From: an uncultured Lachnospiraceae bacterium
GTDB lineage: Bacteria > Bacillota > Clostridia > Lachnospirales > Lachnospiraceae
Assembly: GCA_937910785.1 (NCBI GenBank)
Contig: CALDLG010000096.1
Coordinates: 1 to 13,709 of the forward strand
Direction: 5' to 3'
Length of the DNA: 13,709 nt
Below the pieces are notes generated by a model. It saw only the letters and a list, made by a program, of their open reading frames with translations, was not told where the DNA came from and searched no databases. Of the stretch, positions 1 through 7,785 are shown in pieces. Made by a program: the position numbers and the translations under genes. The first letter of the stretch is position 1. Every line of letters starts with the position of its first letter.

Positions 1-2
1 AC

Positions 3-206
3 ACCACAGGGCGATTAACACCCTGTTTGCAGAAGAAGATTGATAAAACAACCTATTTAGTCGAGGTACATTTTTCTGCTACCAGTACCCAAAGCATAAA
101 GGATAAGTTAAAGCGTGTTATTCTCCATGATTTAGAGCATGGGCAACACTGGTTGCTGCTATTGCCGCTGTTACTATGCCCGGAAGCCAGTCTTACAGGA
201 AGCTAA
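3..206 (+). CDS. TnpW-like transposon-encoded small protein, 5' end outside window
   Basis: An open frame runs in from the left edge and stops with TAA at 204-206. Residues 9-34 or so read KKIDKTTYLVEVHFSATS followed by a basic helix-like DKLKRVI. This resembles from memory the TnpW family of small proteins carried by conjugative and mobilisable elements of Clostridia (pattern KKIG.TTY.V.VHFS.TS.E...DKI.RLI). After that segment the frame goes on with a leucine-rich tail that is not typical, so the 3' part may be degraded or frameshifted. No start codon is visible because the frame is open to the edge. The function of TnpW is not established. The preceding frame also ends here, with a stop at 41-43. 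Family assignment is from motif likeness only. Confidence 0.45.
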   Translation, partial: TTGRLTPCLQKKIDKTTYLVEVHFSATSTQSIKDKLKRVILHDLEHGQHWLLLLPLLLCPEASLTGS

Positions 207-490
207 AGTCCAAAAACGGATTGCCCAATTTCATATAATGTGTCTACTTTTGTAAATCGAAACTTAACCGTAAATCGCAAAAATTGAACCAATACAACCT
301 CGTATAATGATGCTCATGATTTCCATTACAGCTTTCTCCCTTCCTATTCAATATTTGTATATTCCGATTTATCGTATTTACTATATCGCTATCGGTTTTG
401 GTTTTCAAGTTGAAAGCCGGTAAAATCACGAAAGCTATATCCCAGCAACACTTAATTATACAAAAAACTGCCCGCGCAGTGTTTTCGCTT

Positions 491-518
491 TCGCCCGCCC
501 CGATATGGGGCCGGACGA
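491..518 (+). repeat. GC-rich stem-loop next to a G7 run
   Basis: GCCCC (497-501), loop GATAT (502-506) and GGGGC (507-511) form a perfect five-pair stem. It extends outward by CC/GG and TCG/CGA, with one bulged base (512) and one C-A mismatch (494/515), to span 491-518. A run of seven G follows at 522-528. The patch is clearly richer in GC than its flanks. It is not followed by a T run, so it is not a typical rho-independent terminator. It may be part of a small interspersed repeat; the function is unknown. Confidence 0.4.
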
Positions 519-806
519 AGAGGGGGGGCCTTGTGAATGTTCGCGACCGTTTGCCAAAAACTTCAAAACGTTATATGTCCGCGTTTGAAAAAATATCCCG
601 GAATCCCCCTCTGAAACCGCCATTTCAAATAGCGTACCATTCGCTTTCCAGCCTCCATTCACTACGGGTTAATTTATTCCTTACCGGTCTGCTAATCCCA
701 CTTTCATCCCGCAAAGTGCGATTATAACTATCTTATGAATGTGCAAACGCTATCAAAAATATCGAAATTCCACCATTTTTGTCGAATAACCTCCAGCCTC
801 CCTATA

Positions 807-835
807 TTGACAAGAATCTGCATTGATGGTAAACT
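807..835 (+). promoter_or_regulatory. Sigma-A-type promoter for the first methyltransferase gene
   Basis: A perfect -35 hexamer TTGACA (807-812) is followed by a 17 bp spacer and TAAACT (830-835), which matches four of six bases of TATAAT. Transcription would start near 842 and leave a leader of about 245 nt before the ATG at 1089. No structured element was recognised in that leader. Confidence 0.5.
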
Positions 836-1088
836 TTCATAGATATATGGATACTCGGAGTAGCATGCGCATTGGAGCGGAATGTAAGGCGCGGAAACAG
901 AAAGTGGGACAAAGCTGCCTCTGGAAGTTTTTACCACGTATAATGTCGAAGCGGTGCATGTACCATATATGGCAAGTCCATAACAATTCGATTATGACAT
1001 CCATTATGCGGTGCCATGTGGAGTATTGGTGTCGGAGACGATGTGAAAAAGCAGAAGATGAAAATAAAAGAAAGCGGGGAAAGTGAAA

Positions 1089-2259
1089 ATGAATGCGGAA
1101 AGTAAAAAGAATTTACTACTGGAGGAGCTGGGAAGAATCGCAGCTTTCAAATTTTTACCGGACAAATTTGACAATTTAGACGTTTGTATGTTTGGGGGGG
1201 GCAATAGGCCGTTTTGCATTTCAGGGACTGCAGTGGTACTTTGAAGATCGATTAAAGTATGTGAGTGATAATAACCCTGAGGCGTTTCAGGGGCAGACCT
1301 ATAAGGGAAGAAAGGTCCTGACGGTAAAAGAGCTTGTTGAAATACAGGAAAGCTGTGTGGTGCTGATTGCCGCATCGGAGAAATACTCGTATGAGATTGC
1401 GCAGCAGCTGAAGGAACAGGGAATTAAAAATATCCGTATTTTTAACGGCGATCCGGTGGCAAGGTTTATGGATGTCTGTTTTGCCAAATATTCCTGCAAA
1501 ATGCTGCCGAAAGTCTGGGAGATTTTATCGGATGATATCTCAAAGGAACTGTTGCTTGAGAGATTATGTGAGATCTTCTTTCATCTGGAACTGCCCACTC
1601 ATTCGTATACATCAACGCCACAGTCATTTATCCCCTCTGAATTAAAAGTCAGCAAGATTCCTTTAGGTGATTTCTATACTAAGCAACATTATTTCCCGGA
1701 GGATATTGTTCATTTGTCTGAGGATGAATGTATGGTTGACGGAGGAGCGTATATTGGAGATACGATAGAATCCTTTATCGGAGTTACTCATAACCGGTTT
1801 GAGAAGATATATGCGTTTGAAGTTGAACCGAACAATTATGCAAAGTGCAAGAAGTGTTTTGAAAAAGATGACCGGATTGAAGTATTCCCCTATGGTATTT
1901 CCGACAGGGAAAAGGAAGTATTGATTTCTATCAACGACCGGGATGAAGAACATAGAATCAGTTCAAAGGGAGATGTTGCATCCAAGGCTGTTGCGATGGA
2001 CGAGCTGTTAAGCGGTAAAAAAGTAACTTTCATTAAAATGGATATAGAGGGTGAAGAGATGGCGGCCCTGGAAGGTGGCCGGGAGATCATCGAAACGCAA
2101 AAACCTGTCCTGGCGATCAGTGCGTATCATAAGGCATCTGACATTTTTGATATTCCGCTTTGGATAAAGTCTGTTTGCGCAGATTATAAAATCTATTTCA
2201 GGCATCATGGTTATCAATGTTTATTTGATACGGTTTGTTATGGAATAATTGAGCAATGA
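1089..2259 (+). CDS. FkbM-family methyltransferase with N-terminal Rossmann-like module, frame broken at a poly-G run (phase OFF)
   Basis: The C-terminal half is an FkbM-type SAM-dependent methyltransferase: motif I MVDGGAYIGDT (DNA near 1732) and the family hallmark IKMDIEGEEMAALEG (near 2032). The family O-methylates sugars and related small molecules. A start at ATG 1089 (GTG 1083 also possible) gives MNAESKKNLL and reaches DVCMF at codon 35. Eight G (1194-1201) then throw the frame to a stop at 1242-1244, a 51-residue peptide. The downstream frame (about 352 residues to TGA 2257-2259) is intact and continues the same protein: with ten G it would read VCMFGGGAIGRFA, a GxGxxG loop, and give 390 residues, close to the 376 of the next gene, which has VCLYGTG-like sequence at the matching place. 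The alternative TTG start at 1192 has no ribosome binding site. A sequencing error in the run cannot be excluded. Confidence 0.75.
1194..1201 (+). repeat. Poly-G run of 8 in first methyltransferase gene (out of frame)
   Basis: This mononucleotide run codes for the glycine-rich loop of the Rossmann-like module. Eight G join the two frames wrongly; seven or ten G would join them. Ten fits best because it makes the G-x-G-x-x-G pattern (GGGAIG), aligned with GTG in the neighbouring methyltransferase. Confidence 0.8.
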
Positions 2260-2304
2260 AAATAATGCGGTAAGGGTTGAAATCGAATATTTATATAAAT
2301 TCAG

Positions 2305-2339
2305 CGGGGTATCGATGTGTGATTCTCATCGGTTCCCCG
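2305..2339 (+). promoter_or_regulatory. Strong stem-loop between the two methyltransferase genes
   Basis: CGGGG (2305-2309) pairs with CCCCG (2335-2339), and CGATG (2313-2317) pairs with CATCG (2327-2331). An A-T and a T-G pair lie between them, with one T-T mismatch and a nine-base loop: twelve pairs in 35 nt. A rival inverted repeat, GGTATCG (2308-2314) with CGATACC (2338-2344), shares bases with it, so the two folds exclude each other. There is no T run after it, so simple intrinsic termination is doubtful. It lies 45 bp after the stop of the first methyltransferase gene and just before a promoter. Confidence 0.5.
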
Positions 2340-2347
2340 ATACCGGT

Positions 2348-2376
2348 TTGGCATCCATTGCATTATACATTATATA
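2348..2376 (+). promoter_or_regulatory. Sigma-A-type promoter for the second methyltransferase / radical SAM unit
   Basis: TTGGCA (2348-2353, five of six to consensus), a 17 bp spacer and TATATA (2371-2376, four of six) lie about 30 bp before the ribosome binding site. This suggests that the genes from 2409 on are transcribed independently of the switched-off first gene. Confidence 0.45.
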
Positions 2377-2408
2377 AGTTGATTAATAAATAAAAGGTTG
2401 AGGTGACA

Positions 2409-3539
2409 ATGGATAAATATAAAGAACAATTAAAAAAAGCAGTAGAACAGGTAATCAGTGACGGTTTCCAAAGATATGAATATTGTGAATTCGTAAAGAA
2501 AAGAAAAAGAGAAGCGAAAGCAATTTGTTTATATGGAACCGGTAATTTTTATAATAATTATGTGCAAAATATAGACAAGTATGATTATGTTTGCGACAGT
2601 GCTCCTGAAAAGTGGGGGAAATATTTTAACGGCAGGCAATGTATTTCTCCTGAGCAGCTTTATAAACTGGAGTCCGTTGTGGTATTTGTTATGATGGGCA
2701 ATTATCAGGATGTAATTGAAGAATTAAGGAAACATCAGGTAGAGAGCTATTTTTTTGGAGACCTGTTTTTGAACGTATATAGTGAGCATTATGATTCGTC
2801 ATGGTTTAGGAAGAATGAACAGGAAATAATGGACACGATAGATCTTCTGGAAGATGATCGCTCTAAAGAAATATATACCAATGCTATCTGTATCCGTATT
2901 GCCCCTCAATACGCAGATTTAACATTTCATGATATGGAAGAAAAAGGGGAATATTTTGAAACAGGAATTTTACAGTTTCGGGATAAGGAGTGTTTCGTAG
3001 ATGCGGGTGCATTTAATGGCGACAGCATAAAGGCATTTATGGAAGCGGTGGATGGAAACTTTGAGAAAATATATGGATTTGAGTTAGATCCTCATAACTA
3101 TGGAATGATATTAGATGATAAAAAGATTACGGATGATGACAGAATATGTATTTTTCAAAAAGGAATTTCTTCGGGGAAAATGGTATCTGGTATTATCAGT
3201 AACGGAACAGGTTCTCACATGGCAGAAAATGGTGGTGAGTCCGTCGATTTAATAAATTTGGATAGCATTTTGGAGAATAAAAAGGTTACCTTTATAAAAA
3301 TGGATATTGAAGGCGCCGAAATGGACGGATTGGAGGGCGCTGAACATATAATTTCCGAACAACGGCCCAAGTTGGCGATTAGTGTATATCATAAGCTGGA
3401 TGATTTATGGAAAATACCGCAGTATATTAAGCAATTATGTCCGGCGTATAAGATTTATCTGAGACATCATACCGCTGTGGCGTGGGATACAGATTGCTAT
3501 GCATATATAGATTCGGAGAAATTAAAAGATGAAGTATGA
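2409..3539 (+). CDS. FkbM-family methyltransferase with N-terminal Rossmann-like module
   Basis: This is a two-part protein of 376 residues. Residues about 35-120 form a Rossmann-like module: AICLYGTGNFYNNY, then DYVCDSAPEKWGKYFNG and a CISPEQL segment, then a strand ending VVFVMMGNYQDVIEEL. Residues about 190-320 are an FkbM methyltransferase: FVDAGAFNGDS (SAM-binding motif I) and IKMDIEGAEMDGLEG. It probably O-methylates a sugar or polyol of the locus's glycan; the substrate is not readable. It resembles the upstream gene along its whole length, including a shared ending (YKIYLRHH / YKIYFRHH), so the two are paralogues; this one has no G run and is always readable. ATG 2409 is chosen because GAGG (2400-2403) lies five bases ahead; GTG 2403 is possible. 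Its 3' end overlaps the next gene by 11 bp, which suggests translational coupling. Confidence 0.85.
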   Translation: MDKYKEQLKKAVEQVISDGFQRYEYCEFVKKRKREAKAICLYGTGNFYNNYVQNIDKYDYVCDSAPEKWGKYFNGRQCISPEQLYKLESVVVFVMMGNYQDVIEELRKHQVESYFFGDLFLNVYSEHYDSSWFRKNEQEIMDTIDLLEDDRSKEIYTNAICIRIAPQYADLTFHDMEEKGEYFETGILQFRDKECFVDAGAFNGDSIKAFMEAVDGNFEKIYGFELDPHNYGMILDDKKITDDDRICIFQKGISSGKMVSGIISNGTGSHMAENGGESVDLINLDSILENKKVTFIKMDIEGAEMDGLEGAEHIISEQRPKLAISVYHKLDDLWKIPQYIKQLCPAYKIYLRHHTAVAWDTDCYAYIDSEKLKDEV

Positions 3540-4743
3540 ATATGACAATATGGAAAAATTGAATTCAATAGAAGTGACATTGGCAATGGGCTGTAAATTG
3601 GATTGCTATTATTGTCCTCAGAAATTATTATTGAATAATTATTTTTCTGAAAATAAAAACCGGTCTGCAAGGATGAGTTTTGATGACTTTAAGAAAATAT
3701 TGAGCAAAGTTAAGAAAGGAGGAACCGTATGCTTTTCCGGTATGTGTGAGGCATTTTTAAATCCCGAGTGTGATGATATGATTCTTTACGCTTACGAAAA
3801 TGGTTTCGTAATCAATCTATTAACTACATTAATGGGCTTTAGAAAAGAAAGCTTTCAAAAATTAGAAAAGGTTAAGTTCGAGGAAATAACATTGCATATT
3901 CCGGACGCGGAAGGAAACTCGAAGTTCGACATAACAGATGAATATCTTGAGAATCTGAAACTGTTTCATGAAAAATTTAAGGTTACAAATTATTCCTGTC
4001 ATGGTACCATTCACCCGGCTGTAGAACAGTATATCGATAAGACATGTTCTTATAGCAGTACAATGTTTAACAGGGCGGGAAATCTGGAGTACGGGAAATG
4101 CAATAATCCTGAGGGAGAGATTATTTGTATGGTGGGAACAATTGGACGATATGGAAACTGGACTCCCGAAGTATTGCCGGACGGAACTCTGCTTTTGTGC
4201 TGTATGGACTATGGAATGAAGCATGTATTGGGAAATCTTCTTGATATGAGTGTGAGTGAAATTATGAAAGGAGATGAGTATCAAAAAGTTCAAAAGGGAA
4301 TGAAGGAGGATGGAATTGATATTTTATGCAGAAAATGCAGCGGTGCAATGGAAGTGTTAAAAACACCGGCGTACAAATTTAAGGATATGAAAAAAAGTTT
4401 TGTTCAGAATGAGATTTTAAAGCAAAACCAACAGAAAATATTAGAGCTTTTTAATAACTGTTCGGATATCTGTGTGTTTGGTCTGGGGAAATTATTCTGG
4501 GAGAACTTTTTTAGCCAGCGTTGGAATGAAGTTTTGGGACAGACCTGCTATTGCGATAATTCGGAAGAATTATGGGGCAGAACGATAGACGGAATAAAAT
4601 GTATATCACCTGTGGAATTAAAGGAATTGAAAGATCCGTTAATTGTGACACATATGTCGGATGATCATGCGGTTCGTGAGCAAATGGAAGCTTTGGGGAT
4701 TCAAAAAGTAGTTAATATTAAGGATATATACGGAATGGTTTAG
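3529..4743 (+). CDS. Radical SAM/SPASM-type protein with C-terminal Rossmann-like module
   Basis: This 404-residue protein has the radical SAM cluster motif CxxxCxxC at C22, C26 and C29 (CKLDCYYC). A segment typical of the fold follows: VCFSGMCEAFLNPE, at the place of the usual GGEPLL.P. Cysteines at about 224-225 (LLLCCMDYG) and 267/270 (CRKCSG) look like SPASM-type auxiliary cluster ligands, in the usual setting 'PDG...CC...LGNL...I'. Residues about 312-400 form the Rossmann-like module seen in its neighbours: ICVFGLGKLFW, CDNSEELWGRTIDGIKCISPVEL, and a final strand with IQKVVNI. The reaction is unknown; radical SAM/SPASM proteins of surface-sugar loci may modify sugars or peptides. The start at 3529 has GGAGA nine bases ahead and overlaps the preceding gene, so it is probably coupled to it. 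Confidence 0.8.
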   Translation: MKYEYDNMEKLNSIEVTLAMGCKLDCYYCPQKLLLNNYFSENKNRSARMSFDDFKKILSKVKKGGTVCFSGMCEAFLNPECDDMILYAYENGFVINLLTTLMGFRKESFQKLEKVKFEEITLHIPDAEGNSKFDITDEYLENLKLFHEKFKVTNYSCHGTIHPAVEQYIDKTCSYSSTMFNRAGNLEYGKCNNPEGEIICMVGTIGRYGNWTPEVLPDGTLLLCCMDYGMKHVLGNLLDMSVSEIMKGDEYQKVQKGMKEDGIDILCRKCSGAMEVLKTPAYKFKDMKKSFVQNEILKQNQQKILELFNNCSDICVFGLGKLFWENFFSQRWNEVLGQTCYCDNSEELWGRTIDGIKCISPVELKELKDPLIVTHMSDDHAVREQMEALGIQKVVNIKDIYGMV

Positions 4744-4753
4744 GAGGAGAAAA

Positions 4754-6043
4754 ATGTTTGATTTAAATTCATTTTACGAGAAATGTTATACGGGAGAAAA
4801 GGTGGACTGCGGTGAGGTATTTGATTATATTCGTCAGTTCAAATATGTTATCCTGCGTGGCGCTGCGGCGCAAGGAGCTGCAATGGGAAAACGATTGCAG
4901 AAGGAAAACATTCAGATTACGGCATACTGGGATATGAGAGCGGAAGAACTTGTGAGTGTTAATGGCGTACCGGTAGAACTGCCTTTTGCAAGTGAGTATG
5001 AACGAGAAGAGACGATTATAATCCATACAATTCCCAATCATGTTATTATGGCACGTCTGATGATGGAGATGCGCAGTCAGGGATATAAAAATATCATACG
5101 CGGAGACATATTATATTCTGCAACAGTTTGTGAATATCAGCTGGGAGACAAGCTGAGTGCAAAAAGATGCTGGCAGAATGGAGGCGAATGCCGGTCGGTA
5201 GTTTGTCAGAAAGCAAATAATATCATAAAGAATTATGTGCAGAAGGACAAAGGCGGCGAGCGGATTGATTTAACATATTGTTGTTTTATTATTAATTCCA
5301 TATGTAACCTGAGTTGTCGGGATTGTGTGCAGTATATGCCTAACTATCCGGCAAATGCGAGAGGAAATGTGCCGTTTGAAATTATCAGTCGGGATATTGA
5401 TATCTTTTTTGATATGGTGGATTCGGTCGGGACAATTTCCGTAATGGGCGGAGAAACCTTTATGCACCCGGATGTTGCAAAGATTGCATGCAAATTTGCA
5501 GAGAAGGATAATCTCGGCTTTGTTTCATTTCCCACCAATGGATTGTATCCGATTAAACCGGAACAGCTGGAAGGAATTGAGGACCCAAGAATTATAATAG
5601 CATTTGGTTATTATCTGCACAGAGCGACGGATGAGCAGAAGGAAATATATTGTAAAAATATAGAGTTAGTGAAAAAATATGGAATTGCTTATACAGAGTC
5701 CTTATTGCTTCCTTCCTGGATAGAAACCTGCAAGTTAAATAAGAGGGATGTTGATGAAAAATATATGACGAGATTAAAGCAGGGATGTAATCTTCCGTCA
5801 CGAAATCTGCAGATAAAGAATGGTAAGGTGCATACTTGTGATAAAGGCGTGGCAATTTATAATATGGGAATTGCTGATTATCCGACAGACTATCTTGATT
5901 TGACGCAGGATATTTCGAATGAGGAGCTGAGAGCGGCATTCAGGGAGTTTAATGAAAGACCCTTTTACTATTCATGTGGTCACTGCGAGACCGTATCAGG
6001 AAGCGTAGAATCTGCAATTCAGGGGAAAAAGGAAATTTTATAA
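4754..6043 (+). CDS. Radical SAM protein with N-terminal Rossmann-like module
   Basis: This 429-residue protein begins with a divergent Rossmann-like module (about residues 28-115: YVILRGAAAQGAAMGKRL, then ITAYWDMRAEEL, VNGVPVELPF, and IIIHTIPNHV). The radical SAM part begins with CNLSCRDC at C184, C188 and C191, followed by ISVMGGETFMHPD, the glycine-rich strand of the fold, and FPTNGLYP. The C-terminal cysteines (CNLPSRNLQ near 344, VHTCDKG, and CGHCETV near 407-410) could bind a further cluster. It is not a close copy of the upstream radical SAM gene: the module is at the opposite end. AGGAGG at 4742-4747 gives an ideal start and follows straight on from the previous stop, so both are in one operon. 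The product of the reaction is not known; a sugar or lipid-linked sugar is the likely target by context. Confidence 0.8.
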   Translation: MFDLNSFYEKCYTGEKVDCGEVFDYIRQFKYVILRGAAAQGAAMGKRLQKENIQITAYWDMRAEELVSVNGVPVELPFASEYEREETIIIHTIPNHVIMARLMMEMRSQGYKNIIRGDILYSATVCEYQLGDKLSAKRCWQNGGECRSVVCQKANNIIKNYVQKDKGGERIDLTYCCFIINSICNLSCRDCVQYMPNYPANARGNVPFEIISRDIDIFFDMVDSVGTISVMGGETFMHPDVAKIACKFAEKDNLGFVSFPTNGLYPIKPEQLEGIEDPRIIIAFGYYLHRATDEQKEIYCKNIELVKKYGIAYTESLLLPSWIETCKLNKRDVDEKYMTRLKQGCNLPSRNLQIKNGKVHTCDKGVAIYNMGIADYPTDYLDLTQDISNEELRAAFREFNERPFYYSCGHCETVSGSVESAIQGKKEIL

Positions 6044-6099
6044 AAACATCAGATGATGAAGATACAGTAAAACGATGTAGTCACAATAAGGAGAAAACG

Positions 6100-7548
6100 A
6101 TGAAGTATGGATTGCTGAAATTTAGCTGTTATAAACCTAATTTAGGTGATTATATGCAGCTGGCAGGCATAGTACAGGCATATAAACGACTGGGAATAGC
6201 AGATGAGGATATTGTGGAGATAGAAAGGGACAGTTTGTCAACTTATGACGGTGAGTATGTTATTCTGCCGATGACAGCGGCCTTTAACGCGAATCATGGG
6301 GTGAAGATATTTCCGTTATCCCCTAAGATCATTCCGATTTTTATTGGATTTTTTACCGCAGATGAATCCGTTGCGAAAGCGATTGCCCGATATGAGAAGT
6401 TTGGTCCATTCGGATGCAGAGATCTGGTTACAATGCGGATGATGCAGAAGCAGGGCGTACAGGCATATATGTCTGGATGCTACAGCATCGGATTTACAAA
6501 GCGTGCCAAAACGCCCCAGAATGGAAAGGTATATTTATGTGACCCCCCGGAAGAGCTGATTCCTTATATACCAAAGGAATATATGGAGGATGCGGTCGTG
6601 CTGCCGAAACCTCACAGGACGATGAAGGTGCCGGGGTATCATAAGGAAAATGAAGAGATGGGTAAAGAGTATGTAAAAAATCTGGTTGCGGAATTAAAAG
6701 AAAATGCCAGATTGGTTATTACATGCAGACTTCATATGTCGTTGCCCTGCATTGCAATGGGAATACCGGTAGTGCTGGCGCACAAATGTGACAGCGGTCA
6801 GGTGGAAGAATGCCGGTTTGCGGGATTGGATAAGATAATCAGAGTTTATAAGCCTTCGGAATATGCTTCCATAGACTGGAATCCTGAGGCGCCGGATATA
6901 GAGTGGCTGAAGGAAAAAACAATACGATTAGCCATGCAAAAGATAGAAGAGGTCAAAAACTCTCAGGGGGGGGGGTACGAGCTTAGCGATTATTACGAAT
7001 CCACAGAAAAGCAAGTTTATTACAGCGGCATGAAAGCCTCTTATTTGAGTGAGCAGCAAAAACAGTATTATGTGCGCAATGCATGGAAATTGGAAAGAAC
7101 AATTTTTGAATATATTGTACACAAAAATCTGGAAAAAATGCACTTGGTTTTCTATGGAGCAGGAGATAAGGGAAAGTGGGCAATACGTCGTTATTATGAT
7201 TATATTGTCCGGGCAGCCGAATTCAGTATTGTAGATGGAAACGAGAAAAAGTGGGGAAAAGGGATTAATGATGTATTAACCAATAATGACTGGGATATTA
7301 ATGCATCAGATAACTATAAAATTGAGAACCCGCGAATACTGAAGGATATAGAGAAAGAACGACTGGTAGTGATTGTAACATGTGACAGATATTATTCAGG
7401 ACCCGGAGCGGATATTGGGAATATGCTGATTCGGGAATACGGACTGGAAGAAGAGAAAGAGCTATATTTTCTGGACAAGCTGAATAATTCGATGGACATG
7501 CATTTATCATCCACCTCGGCACCATTTTACTTTTTAGATGGATTTTAA
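6100..7548 (+). CDS. Polysaccharide pyruvyltransferase family protein with C-terminal Rossmann-like module, paralogue 1
   Basis: Residues 1-288 match the polysaccharide pyruvyltransferase family (CsaB-like; transfers pyruvate from phosphoenolpyruvate to a sugar as a ketal): MKYGLLKFSCYKPNLGDYMQLAGI near the start, FGPFGCRDL, and VITCRLHMSLPCIAMGIPVVLA. The last 190 residues are a linker and a Rossmann-like module (LVFYGAGDKGKWAIRRYY, FSIVDGNEKKWGKGI, LVVIVTCDRYYSG). Ten G at 6966-6975 encode QGGG at the junction; losing or gaining one G gives a stop within about 20 codons and leaves only the catalytic part. ATG 6100 is chosen because AAGGAG lies eight bases ahead and because all three paralogues then have 482 residues; the frame is open upstream but that part has no likeness. 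It lies 56 bp after the radical SAM gene, probably same operon. Family members can also carry other activities. Confidence 0.85.
   Translation: MKYGLLKFSCYKPNLGDYMQLAGIVQAYKRLGIADEDIVEIERDSLSTYDGEYVILPMTAAFNANHGVKIFPLSPKIIPIFIGFFTADESVAKAIARYEKFGPFGCRDLVTMRMMQKQGVQAYMSGCYSIGFTKRAKTPQNGKVYLCDPPEELIPYIPKEYMEDAVVLPKPHRTMKVPGYHKENEEMGKEYVKNLVAELKENARLVITCRLHMSLPCIAMGIPVVLAHKCDSGQVEECRFAGLDKIIRVYKPSEYASIDWNPEAPDIEWLKEKTIRLAMQKIEEVKNSQGGGYELSDYYESTEKQVYYSGMKASYLSEQQKQYYVRNAWKLERTIFEYIVHKNLEKMHLVFYGAGDKGKWAIRRYYDYIVRAAEFSIVDGNEKKWGKGINDVLTNNDWDINASDNYKIENPRILKDIEKERLVVIVTCDRYYSGPGADIGNMLIREYGLEEEKELYFLDKLNNSMDMHLSSTSAPFYFLDGF
6966..6975 (+). repeat. Poly-G run of 10 in pyruvyltransferase paralogue 1 (in frame)
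   Basis: This run encodes the end of a Gln codon plus three Gly, at the boundary between catalytic domain and C-terminal module. Nine G would give a stop about 20 codons on; eleven G would give one within five codons (GTA CGA GCT TAG). Confidence 0.75.
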
Positions 7549-7785
7549 AACTGAAATTTTGTTATTTTGCGATAATCAGTTAAATCCGTATAAATGAGTT
7601 ACTTTTCCGAACTAATTTTAGTGCATTGCGGCTGAGTCAACATGTAGGAGTCTGGCTTTACATGTGATAGGTATGAAAATAGTAATCCTGTTTATTATTT
7701 ATACCGTTATGGTAGAGAACCATTGTATTTATGAAGAAAACCATAAGACGAAATGTCTGATACACAAAATATAAGGAAGGGAAAG
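7549..7785 (+). promoter_or_regulatory. Leader of paralogue 2: possible promoter and inverted repeat
   Basis: The region between paralogues 1 and 2 is non-coding. TTTACA (7657-7662), a 17 bp spacer and TAGTAA (7680-7685) could be a weak promoter. The -35 element is overlapped by one arm of an inverted repeat, ACATGTA (7640-7646) and TACATGT (7659-7665), which could be a regulator site. A small stem, ATGGT/ACCAT, lies at 7709-7723. No intrinsic terminator with a T run was seen after paralogue 1. Its length, about 280 bp to the start codon, matches the leader of paralogue 3, though the two sequences are similar only close to the gene. Confidence 0.3.

Larger units (their letters stand above)
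207..1082. other. Gene-poor stretch between mobile-element remnant and glycan locus
   Basis: I find no convincing gene in this stretch. Open frames exist on both strands, but none shows a recognisable motif, good ribosome binding site and codon use together. It contains a GC-rich patch around 465-530 with a stem-loop and a run of seven G (522-528), and a sigma-A-like promoter at 807-835. A very short minus-strand frame at 264-326 (20 codons, hydrophobic, with GGGAGAAAG upstream) could be a remnant of a mobile-element small protein but is too short to call. The rest looks like decayed or non-coding DNA between the element on the left and the sugar genes on the right. Confidence 0.5.

Noticed and set aside
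264..326. 20-residue hydrophobic minus-strand frame with an SD-like sequence
   Set aside because: Too short to separate from chance; noted only as a possible mobile-element scrap.
456..662. 68-codon minus-strand frame across the GC-rich patch
   Set aside because: It is open because of the local base composition; no family likeness and no downstream gene to go with it.
398..727. 109-codon open frame on the + strand in the left flank
   Set aside because: No motif, no good ribosome binding site, composition unlike the real genes, and a long antisense frame over the same patch. Likely chance.
823..1086. 87-codon + strand frame just before the first methyltransferase
   Set aside because: Very rich in Cys, Arg, Met and Trp without pattern; it overlaps the predicted promoter and leader.
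1192..1194. TTG at 1192 as the true start of the first methyltransferase
   Set aside because: No ribosome binding site, and it would cut the first strand of the Rossmann-like module; the upstream frame from ATG 1089 supplies the missing strand, so a frameshift at the G run explains it better.
3862..4293. 143-codon minus-strand frame inside radical SAM gene 1, and similar antisense frames elsewhere
   Set aside because: Shadows of the coding strand; they lie wholly inside well-supported genes and have no motifs.
5974..6099. Upstream extension of pyruvyltransferase paralogue 1 to 5974
   Set aside because: It overlaps the end of the radical SAM gene, has no likeness to the other two paralogues, and ATG 6100 with AAGGAG gives the same 482 residues as they have.
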